Shown in pieces: positions 1-5,414 of a DNA stretch of 7,093 nt (the stretch's first letter is position 1; every line of letters begins with the position of its first letter). A program made the position numbers and the translations under genes. The stretch covers positions 1-7,093 of the forward strand of contig PKXI01000158.1 in NCBI GenBank assembly GCA_003133425.1. The letters run 5' to 3'. The DNA comes from Acidobacteriaceae bacterium (GTDB lineage Bacteria; Acidobacteriota; Terriglobia; Terriglobales; Acidobacteriaceae). Under the pieces are notes generated by a model. It was not told the DNA's origin, did not search any database, and was given only the letters and a program-made list of their open reading frames with translations.

Positions 1-172
1 TGAAGATCGTCGCTTCCATGGCAATCATCCGGGGTTGGGGGAGGGTCTTGATCCAGGCATCCAGCTCACGCCGTGTCGAACCGATCCTGCCCTCCTGGAG
101 CACTTGACCAGCCGAATCCTTCACGCAGTAGCTGATCGTCCTCTTGTGAACGTCAAGTCCGATGTAATACAT
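1..172 (-). CDS. IS110-family transposase, N-terminal part (cut by window edge)
   Basis: Reading the minus strand from the ATG at 172 gives an uninterrupted 57-residue frame that runs off the window. It opens MYYIGLDVHKRTISYCVKDS and later has the segment PQPRMIAMEAT. This is the N-terminus of an IS110-family recombinase, whose RuvC-like domain uses DEDD acidic residues. The Asp of GLDVHK and the Glu of MEAT match the first two of these. IS110 enzymes are known to move their element by recombination guided by a bridge RNA, without typical terminal inverted repeats. The C-terminal Tnp20 domain with the catalytic serine lies outside the window, so intactness cannot be judged. A GGAGG at 187-191 (minus strand) sits about 14 bases before the ATG, a somewhat long spacing. 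The family call is firm; the subgroup is not determined. Confidence 0.88.
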   Translation of the reverse strand, partial: MYYIGLDVHKRTISYCVKDSAGQVLQEGRIGSTRRELDAWIKTLPQPRMIAMEATIF

Positions 173-330
173 ATGGTCTCGAGGAGCCTCCGTGGTTGTT
201 CTCTGAATCAGCGTCGCCGCTCAGTTCAGCTTATGCAACACCGCGCGCTCCTCACTGACTTAACATTCAAACAATTCGACCACGACCCGCTTCGAGTGGG
301 GTGAGGGCTGAAAGATATCAGCATCATTCT
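173..330 (-). other. Candidate IS110 non-coding end / bridge RNA region
   Basis: This is the non-coding stretch upstream of the IS110 transposase start. It contains short inverted repeats: CGTGGT at 191-196 with ACCACG at 279-284, a hairpin at 286-300 (CCCGCTTCGAGTGGG, with one G-T pair), and a perfect 5-bp stem at 307-322 (GCTGA/TCAGC around a 6-base loop). In IS110-group elements the guide (bridge) RNA is known to be transcribed from the non-coding end next to the recombinase start, so position and structure fit. The outer boundary of the element is not visible and the stems are short, so this is an inference. The alternative is ordinary intergenic DNA between the transposase and the next gene. 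Confidence 0.3.
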
Positions 331-1160
331 TGGCGGTCCCGGTATGCTTGAAGAGGCTTGCCCCGCTCTATTCGGGCGGGGATCCTTGGTGGCATTTTCT
401 TTTTCGGGAGATATACATCCACGCTTCGCTTTTGCTTGTCCTGGCGATTGTTTTCGTTGCCACGGTGATCCGGTCGGCGTTTGGCTTTGGCGAAGCGCTG
501 ATCGCAGTGCCCCTGCTGGTGCTTTGCATGCCACTGCGAGTGGCCGCGCCGCTGGCGGTGCTGCTCTCGATCGCGATTGCAGCCGTGGTAGTGGCGCAGG
601 ATTGGAGGCATGTTCACCTGCGCAGCGCCGCCGGGCTTCTGCTAGCCACGGTCTTCGGGATTCCGCTCGGATTGCTAGTGCTGACCAATGGGCACCAGGA
701 ACTGGTCAAGGCGGGGCTAGGCATCCTGATCGCGTTGTTTGCGGTCTTTTCGCTGGCGGCGCGCGATACGTTGCGGCTAAAGAACGAGCACCGGGCGCTG
801 CTTCTGCTATCAGGATTTCTGGCCGGCATTCTGGGCGGAGCCTATGGTATGAACGGGCCGCCACTTGTAATCTACGGCTCGCTGCGCGGATGGTCCCCGC
901 GGCACTTTCGGGCGACGCTGCAAGCTTATTTTCTGCCTGCCAGCATTTTGGGGATGATTGGCTTCTGGAGCGCTGGGCTATGGACCCGCACGGTGACGCA
1001 CGAGTTCCTGCTTTCGGTGCCGGTAATGCTGCCGGCGGTGTTCCTGGGACGAGCAATCAACCATCGCTTCTCCGGAGCCGCGTTCCTTCGATACGTCTAC
1101 TGCGGACTTTTGTTGCTTGGCGGCATATTATTTGTGGAGGCAGTCACGCAGCATGTGTGA
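330..1160 (+). CDS. TauE/SafE-family sulfite/anion exporter-like membrane permease
   Basis: A 276-residue, strongly hydrophobic inner-membrane protein with about eight membrane segments, roughly at residues 33-50, 55-70, 72-90, 98-118, 124-144, 155-175, 195-220 and 225-275 (the last holding two). Two related glycine-rich motifs, SAFGFGEALIAVPLL near residue 49 and GILGGAYGMNGPPLVIYG near 167, are the paired repeats of the TauE/SafE family (PF01925). Members are proposed to export sulfite, sulfoacetate or other small organic anions; the substrate here cannot be told. Length is normal for the family. The start is uncertain: the longest frame begins with a TTG at 330 without a ribosome binding site, the first 27 residues are not hydrophobic or family-like, and a GC-rich inverted repeat (361-381) lies inside them. 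Another in-frame TTG at 432 follows GGGAG (406-410), but 21 bases away. No ATG is available. The gene may have lost its native start next to the IS110 end. It is convergent with the next gene. Confidence 0.85.
   Translation: MAVPVCLKRLAPLYSGGDPWWHFLFREIYIHASLLLVLAIVFVATVIRSAFGFGEALIAVPLLVLCMPLRVAAPLAVLLSIAIAAVVVAQDWRHVHLRSAAGLLLATVFGIPLGLLVLTNGHQELVKAGLGILIALFAVFSLAARDTLRLKNEHRALLLLSGFLAGILGGAYGMNGPPLVIYGSLRGWSPRHFRATLQAYFLPASILGMIGFWSAGLWTRTVTHEFLLSVPVMLPAVFLGRAINHRFSGAAFLRYVYCGLLLLGGILFVEAVTQHV
361..381 (+). repeat. GC-rich inverted repeat at the 5' edge of the permease frame
   Basis: CCCCGC (361-366) and GCGGGG (376-381) form a perfect 6-bp stem around a 9-base loop. A T-rich run (395-405) follows 13 bases later, which is too far for a standard intrinsic terminator. 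The structure lies upstream of the first clearly conserved part of the permease. It therefore more probably belongs to a leader, or to a boundary between the insertion element and the host, than to real coding sequence. Confidence 0.35.
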
Positions 1161-1248
1161 GAAGCGACGCTTAGCCCATGGCTCGCTTATTTGACTTCGG
1201 GCGCAGGGTAAGTTCCGGAATGGCGACAATCTGGGCAGAATTGGAAAA

Positions 1249-1707
1249 CTAGAGCCGGTGGCGCTTTGACACTTTTGTGGACAGCGTTAAGTTTTGAAGC
1301 GGATGGCTCGGGATGGCATCGGAGATTAGAAGTTGTTCGAGGGGAATGTCGACCGGTAATTCAACGGTGGGACCGCTAATCTGGCCAATTTGCAGCTTGG
1401 CGATTAGTAGTTCATCCTCCGACGCACGGATCACGAACTTGTTTCGGAAGGTTTCGAATCCAGAACATGTGATCGAAATGGTGTAGCTTCCTGCGGGCAG
1501 GTCGACTTGAGCTTCACCCTTGGTGTCCGTCTTGATCGCCGATTTGGAAGGCGCCGTCGGCGGATCGATCTCAATGCTCGCGCCCGGAACTCTAGCGGTA
1601 GTCGGGTCTGTGACCTGAATTTTAAGGTGCCCTTGCGCGGGCCGTTGCGCGGCTAGATCAAGTGACATGACCAGAAAGAATGCGGCGGCAACGCGGGCGA
1701 CGACCAT
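1249..1707 (-). CDS. Secreted protein with a carboxypeptidase-regulatory-like domain
   Basis: A 152-residue protein with an N-terminal signal peptide: short basic start MVVAR, hydrophobic core AAAFFLVMSLDLA, likely cleavage after AAQ near residue 21. Residues 27-105 form one beta-sandwich domain of the carboxypeptidase-regulatory-like type (PF13620). It shows the usual order: KIQVTDPTTARVPGASIEI, then a TDTKGEAQVDLPAGSYTISI segment, then SGFETF. Such domains are non-catalytic and are common in exported acidobacterial proteins, often as the N-terminal part of large TonB-dependent outer-membrane receptors. Here the chain ends about 45 residues after the domain with no receptor part, so it is a stand-alone exported protein of unknown partner. 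I chose the ATG at 1707 because it begins exactly at a good signal peptide; a TTG seven codons upstream (1728) is possible. Neither start has a clear ribosome binding site. The secreted domain call is secure; the role is unknown. Confidence 0.8.
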   Translation of the reverse strand: MVVARVAAAFFLVMSLDLAAQRPAQGHLKIQVTDPTTARVPGASIEIDPPTAPSKSAIKTDTKGEAQVDLPAGSYTISITCSGFETFRNKFVIRASEDELLIAKLQIGQISGPTVELPVDIPLEQLLISDAIPSHPLQNLTLSTKVSKRHRL

Positions 1708-1917
1708 GTTGAGGATTGTGGCACCCAAATGGAAAGCTGATCAATAGGCAAGTCTAAATTTGGCGTTCCGATGAGCATGAAGTTGAGGACGTCGCGAGGA
1801 CTCGACACGCACTTTCTTCCGGTTCCGAGCGGTTGACCGCCTCCCCTTCAATGACCCATTTCTGGTGCAGTAGAGTGGATAGGAGAATTGGCAAGGCACA
1901 CCAAGAAGTAAACGGCC

Positions 1918-2982
1918 TTATTCTCGCCACCTCGCCATAATCTTTTCGACCGTGGCTACAATCTGTTGGCGGGCGGTAACGCGATCCACCCCACTGGCCA
2001 ATAACTCGTCGTACGGGGTGTGTTTGTGACGAATCGCAGCAATGACCGCTAAGGTCAGAGCGTTTTCGTCCAGATTCCTGCCAGCTTCTGTTCGGCCAAC
2101 GCGGCCGCTTCCTCGTCGAGCGGTATGCTCGGCGACCTGCGCAACCTCGCTCGCCGGACAACCTGGAAACAACCTCGCGATCTGCTTGGTCATTTGCGCG
2201 GCGAGTTCAGCATCCTGTTTTCGTCGTCGGTCGGCTCCATGCGCTCGCGCCACGGCACGTTGGTCGGCGTCTTCCAGGCATTCTCGCTCAGCCTTCTCTA
2301 GGCCGGATGTTTCGACGAGGATACCCTGCCTCTCGTAACGTCCCCGTGACCGGCTGAAACGAACGACTACGGCAACCCTTCCGCTGTACCTCGAAGCACG
2401 TAGTGTCAATGCAGCATCGCCGGATGGAAGAAACTCGAGATCATCGAGACGCGCACACTGAAGGCAGAGCGGCTCCTCCCGTTCCAGAAAAAGAAAGGAA
2501 CCCTGCTCAATTTCAGTTCCGCACTCCGAACAATGAGCCTGGCGCAGGTTTAGGAATACTACCGGATTCGGAGAACGGTCGAGCTTCTCTTGAAGACGCT
2601 GCTGATTCTTTTCCGAGAGCTCCGGCGAGACAAAATGTGTCCGGTAACTTTTCTCTATTCCCGGGTGCCCGCTCTTCGAGAATTGCAGGGCCACTTTCCC
2701 ACTCCGAGAATGGCGCATGTACTGGGTCTCGCTGGGTTTGAGCCCCTGCTCCATTGCCCAGCGTCGAAAAATCCTCATGATCGACGAAATCTTCTTGAGA
2801 TTCCCTTGAATCACTCGTTCTAGAAAATCGATTCGCCCTTTCCGCCAGGAGTCTACATGCACTGTGGTCAACAGGCCCATTCCGCAGAGCACGTCGATTG
2901 CGCTGACGTACTGCTGGCGAGACAACGCCGACTCTGCGGCGCAATGAACCCGACTTTCGAGCTCCCTTTGGTTCGGATGCAT
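1918..2982 (-). CDS. DUF2293-domain protein with a CxxC...CxxC motif
   Basis: A 354-residue soluble protein. Its last 85 residues (about 270-353) match the DUF2293 pattern: FPGCPASEVAQVAEHT, RRGSGRVGRT, an AVIAAIRHKHTPYDELL stretch and a terminal helix ending ARWRE. The function of DUF2293 is not established. In the middle, CSEC (151-154) and CLQC (173-176) make a four-cysteine arrangement with an 18-residue gap, suggesting a zinc ribbon or treble-clef-like metal site. Residues 225-260 are a charged helix rich in Arg, Glu and Ala. The N-terminal 100 residues are not recognised. A basic, zinc-binding protein could bind nucleic acid, but this is inference. The ATG at 2982 is preferred over upstream TTG (3021) and GTG (3015) codons because AGAGG (2991-2995) lies 8 bases before it. 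The gene is divergent from the one at 3204, and no partner is apparent. Confidence 0.8.
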   Translation of the reverse strand: MHPNQRELESRVHCAAESALSRQQYVSAIDVLCGMGLLTTVHVDSWRKGRIDFLERVIQGNLKKISSIMRIFRRWAMEQGLKPSETQYMRHSRSGKVALQFSKSGHPGIEKSYRTHFVSPELSEKNQQRLQEKLDRSPNPVVFLNLRQAHCSECGTEIEQGSFLFLEREEPLCLQCARLDDLEFLPSGDAALTLRASRYSGRVAVVVRFSRSRGRYERQGILVETSGLEKAERECLEDADQRAVARAHGADRRRKQDAELAAQMTKQIARLFPGCPASEVAQVAEHTARRGSGRVGRTEAGRNLDENALTLAVIAAIRHKHTPYDELLASGVDRVTARQQIVATVEKIMARWRE

Positions 2983-2990
2983 ACCCCTTG

Positions 2991-2995
2991 CCTCT
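2991..2995 (-). promoter_or_regulatory. Ribosome binding site deciding the DUF2293 gene start
   Basis: Minus-strand AGAGG ends 8 bases before the ATG at 2982. The more upstream in-frame TTG and GTG codons have no comparable site, which supports the shorter protein. Confidence 0.55.
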
Positions 2996-3203
2996 GTGCA
3001 GGAATCAACAATCACGTTCAAGCATACTTCTCATCCGGGCCCGCTTCGACGAAGGGGTCCAATTGAGGAGTATCTGGCTGAGTTAGCTCACGTTTTTCAG
3101 TGTCATTACGCGGCGGTCCGTTGGTCGCGAGAGGGTAGCCAATTCGTCAATGACTCAATTCTGTTGCCCTTCCCTACCGAAGCGATATCGGGGAAAATCA
3201 GAC

Positions 3204-3722
3204 ATGGGCCGGATTTCGCAAAGTGTCCTCTTGGGAGCGATCAAGGCAGTGCAGGAGATGACCGCCGACGAGAAACTGCGACTGGCAGACGAGATATTTT
3301 CCTTGCAGCCGAACTTGCTCGGTGCAGTTCTGGCTCTGCGAGGGCTAGGTGTGCCCGCAGCCAAGCAGGAGTTCGCGCTTGAGATGCTCCTTCTCTGTTT
3401 CCAGGCAATGATGGAATCGGGCCTGACCTGGCCTCTGATAACGGTAGTTGAGCAGGAGAATCAGATGCAGCGCCACACGACGCTGTTGCGCTTCTTTGAG
3501 TCTCTGGATGGAAGGTCCGAGCAGAAGAATTGCATTCGGGAATATATCGATGCGCATCCGGAACCTGAGCTGCTTGCCTGGGTGATGATGCAGAGCAGGG
3601 ATTGGTTATTGAAGTCGGCCCCTGAAGAGAGCGACAAATATGTTTTGCTGGCGGTCGCTAATTTTGTCAGCTGCATAGCTTACGTTCCGCTTCCGGTCGA
3701 GCGTCCGCCTCGAATTCAGTAG
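3204..3722 (+). CDS. Unrecognised 172-residue helical protein next to a recombinase
   Basis: Not recognised. The sequence begins MGRISQSVLLGAIKAVQEMT and appears largely alpha-helical, with alternating hydrophobic and charged residues. There is an EEKLRLADEIF-like amphipathic stretch near residue 25, a Leu/Met-rich segment FALEMLLLCFQAMMESGLTW near 58-77, and an acidic helix with HPEPELLAWVMMQSRDWLL near 120. No signal peptide, no clear membrane segment and no catalytic motif is seen; the protein is probably cytoplasmic. The ATG at 3204 is chosen because GGGGA (3190-3194) lies 9 bases upstream; an in-frame ATG at 3150 has no such site. The last dozen residues (PLPVERPPRIQ) look unlike the rest and could be read-through after a rearrangement. 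It precedes the recombinase gene on the same strand by 172 bases, so the two may or may not share a transcript. Confidence 0.65.
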   Translation: MGRISQSVLLGAIKAVQEMTADEKLRLADEIFSLQPNLLGAVLALRGLGVPAAKQEFALEMLLLCFQAMMESGLTWPLITVVEQENQMQRHTTLLRFFESLDGRSEQKNCIREYIDAHPEPELLAWVMMQSRDWLLKSAPEESDKYVLLAVANFVSCIAYVPLPVERPPRIQ

Positions 3723-3723
3723 C

Positions 3724-3738
3724 AGCCGTGCAGCGGCT
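3724..3738 (+). repeat. Small perfect hairpin just after the stop codon
   Basis: AGCCG (3724-3728) and CGGCT (3734-3738) form a 5-bp stem with a 5-base loop, starting two bases after the stop of the preceding gene. No run of T follows, so it is at most a weak or factor-assisted transcript end. It may be chance. Confidence 0.25.
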
Positions 3739-3877
3739 TCCTTGGTAAGCTCTCCAATCTCAGATTCAGAGACCCGCCTCAGTAACCCCCTTTTTGGCGC
3801 TCTATTGACGGCCGACAAAGCTCGGTCGCCGACAAGCAGGAACCAGTCCTCGAAAGTTATGATGATCAGCCTATGGC

Positions 3878-3884
3878 GAGGAGG
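3878..3884 (+). promoter_or_regulatory. Strong ribosome binding site of the recombinase
   Basis: GAGGAGG, 10 bases before the ATG at 3895, fixes the recombinase start and argues against the longer frame opening at 3742. Confidence 0.6.
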
Positions 3885-3894
3885 CCACAGGTCG

Positions 3895-4848
3895 ATGAAA
3901 CATAAATCGCGTACTCCGAAGCAGCGCAAGCACCCCAAGACTCGTTTGCGTTTGCCTGATCTCGAATTCTCGAAAACAGCCGTGTTGAACAGTTTAACCA
4001 GCGTTGACGGCCAACGAGGCTATGGCCATGCGATCGACGAGTTCGTCGATTGGTACTGCTCGGAACCCCGGCTGGCCTTGAACAAAACGGTAGTGCTTCG
4101 CTATCGCGGCTACCTCGAGGCCCGACTGCTGGCTCCCGGAACCATCAACCTGCGCCTGGGCGCAGTACGGCGTCTTGTCTATGAAGCAGCCGACTCCGGT
4201 TTGCTGAGTTCCGATCTGGCCGCCGGCATTCGCCGCGTCAAAGGAGTCAGGAATCTGGGCATGCGTCTGGGCAACTGGCTGACTGCGGAGCAAAGCGTCG
4301 CGTTGTGGCAAGCCCCAGACCGAGAACGGCTCAAAGGCAAGCGAGACCGTGCGCTCCTGGCACTGCTGCTTGCCTGTGGCCTGCGGCGGCATGAAGCAGT
4401 GGCATTATGGCTCGAACATCTTGAACAACGGGAAGGACACTGGGCCATCGTTGACCTTAAGGGCAAGGCCGGGCACGTTCGCACGGTTCCGGTACCGGAT
4501 TGGGTCATGGAAGAGTTGCGACTTTGGTTGAATGCTGCGGAAATCGATAGAGGCAAGATCTTTCGTCGGGTGACAAAGATGGGGCGGATACTCGGTGAAG
4601 GCATGACCGAGAAAGCCGTCTGGCACATCGTAAAGGATTCGGCGAAGGTGATTGGCGTGGAGAAATTAGCGCCTCACGATTTGCGTCGCAGTTGCGCGCG
4701 CCTGTGCCATGCTGCGGGAGGAGAGCTGGAACAGATCCAGTTTCTTCTCGGGCACGTTTCCGTTCAGACGACGGAACGTTACCTGGGTTGCAAGCAGCGA
4801 ATTCGATCGGCGGTTAACGATCGGATTGGAATTGAGCCTACTTTTTGA
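3895..4848 (+). CDS. Tyrosine recombinase / site-specific integrase
   Basis: A 317-residue phage-integrase-family (XerC/D-like) recombinase that cuts and rejoins DNA through a 3'-phosphotyrosine. After a basic N-terminal tail (MKHKSRTPKQRKHPK), residues 35-115 form the SAM-like core-binding domain with the typical TINLRLGAVRRLVYEAADSG segment. The catalytic domain follows and has all expected residues: Arg164 in GLRRHE, Lys191 in LKGKAGHVRTVPVP, His261 and Arg264 in HDLRRS, His287 in LLGHVSVQTT and the nucleophile Tyr296 in ERYLG. It therefore looks active. The ATG at 3895 is chosen over upstream in-frame ATGs (3742, 3859, 3862) because GAGGAGG (3878-3884) lies 10 bases before it and the protein then has normal family length. 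The frame upstream of it looks non-coding. It stands alone, with unrecognised small genes on either side and no excisionase or phage structural genes, so whether it serves an integrated element, an integron-like array or a lone domesticated function is open. Confidence 0.92.
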   Translation: MKHKSRTPKQRKHPKTRLRLPDLEFSKTAVLNSLTSVDGQRGYGHAIDEFVDWYCSEPRLALNKTVVLRYRGYLEARLLAPGTINLRLGAVRRLVYEAADSGLLSSDLAAGIRRVKGVRNLGMRLGNWLTAEQSVALWQAPDRERLKGKRDRALLALLLACGLRRHEAVALWLEHLEQREGHWAIVDLKGKAGHVRTVPVPDWVMEELRLWLNAAEIDRGKIFRRVTKMGRILGEGMTEKAVWHIVKDSAKVIGVEKLAPHDLRRSCARLCHAAGGELEQIQFLLGHVSVQTTERYLGCKQRIRSAVNDRIGIEPTF

Positions 4849-4945
4849 ATTTGCCAGGAAACTGCCGGGAGGACAAAGCTTGTATGCTGTCACGGTTGGG
4901 TCGGAGGTGCAGGCGTGTGCACATGAATGGGAAGAAATCCTATTG

Positions 4946-4981
4946 TCTAATTTCCAGACTACGGCGATGATGGTCTGTAGA
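4946..4981 (+). repeat. Two-part stem in the leader of the small gene at 4992
   Basis: CAGAC (4955-4959) pairs with GTCTG (4973-4977), and outside it TCTA (4946-4949) pairs with TAGA (4978-4981), with a five-base bulge on the left arm. The right arm ends directly against the ribosome binding site AGGGAG (4982-4987), so the fold could affect access of ribosomes. The pairing is seen directly; a regulatory role is inference. Confidence 0.3.
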
Positions 4982-4991
4982 AGGGAGACCT

Positions 4992-5219
4992 ATGGCAGAG
5001 GTTGATCGCAAGTTCAATGAGGCTGGGCGCCGCTTGAAGGCGGCATTGATTAGCTATCAATTGGGTAAAGCGGGTGTTGACAGTACCTTGAAAAAGATGC
5101 CGGACGATCCGGGAGTTGGTTGGGCTGAGTTGGCGGAACAGCTTCTAAGAGAAATGGCAGATCATGCTGCTCGGACGTTCAACCCGGTTCTCGTCAGGGG
5201 ACCGAAACGAGTCCAATAA
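4992..5219 (+). CDS. Unrecognised 75-residue protein downstream of the recombinase
   Basis: Not recognised. A small, soluble, mostly helical protein: MAEVDRKFNEAGRRLKAALI forms an amphipathic helix, then a short DDPGVGW turn, then a second helix AELAEQLLREMADHAARTF, and a basic tail ending GPKRVQ. There is no signal peptide, membrane segment, cysteine pair or helix-turn-helix that I can see. The gene has its own good ribosome binding site (AGGGAG, 4982-4987) directly before the ATG, which supports it being real. It lies 143 bases downstream of the recombinase on the same strand and ends convergently with the phosphatase gene. Size and position could suit an accessory factor of the recombinase, but no sequence feature proves this. 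Confidence 0.6.
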   Translation: MAEVDRKFNEAGRRLKAALISYQLGKAGVDSTLKKMPDDPGVGWAELAEQLLREMADHAARTFNPVLVRGPKRVQ

Positions 5220-5414
5220 CGCAGAGAACACGCTCCTTCAAACTCGCTCCACCTACTTTGTTGCATGGTGATCACCTCGCTTCAAATACGTACCCCAATG
5301 ATATTCGCTCCTGATTGACCGCCATCGGGAGGTTTGGCAATTCCTTGCCCAACTTCCGAGTGCGCGACGATCCTACCGGAACGAGCGATTAAGAGGTCGA
5401 AACAGCGTTCTGAA

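Noticed and set aside
226..534. Minus-strand 102-codon frame upstream of the IS110 transposase
   Set aside because: It overlaps the permease antisense, is compositionally shadow-like, and has no ribosome binding site or recognisable motif.
344..1174. Second 276-codon plus-strand frame over the permease
   Set aside because: It begins with a proper ATG, but its translation has no membrane segments and no family motifs, while the overlapping frame is a clear TauE/SafE protein.
1754..2161. Minus-strand 135-codon frame overlapping the DUF2293 gene
   Set aside because: It is out of frame with the DUF2293 domain. The stretch 1708-1917 itself shows only a short hairpin at 1829-1840 and no convincing gene.
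2996..3382. Plus-strand frame in the divergent region, with a protein-like stretch near 3065-3190
   Set aside because: It overlaps the better-supported gene at 3204 out of frame, has no ribosome binding site and becomes shadow-like after about 3200. I could not tie it to any family.
4709..5005. Plus-strand frame spanning the recombinase end and the following gap
   Set aside because: More than half is an out-of-frame reading of the recombinase C-terminus, and it runs into the start of the gene at 4992; there is no independent support.
5336..5349. Hairpin GGCAA-TTCC-TTGCC as a terminator between the convergent genes
   Set aside because: The stem is only 5 bp, not GC-rich, and has no T-run on either strand, so it cannot be called a terminator.
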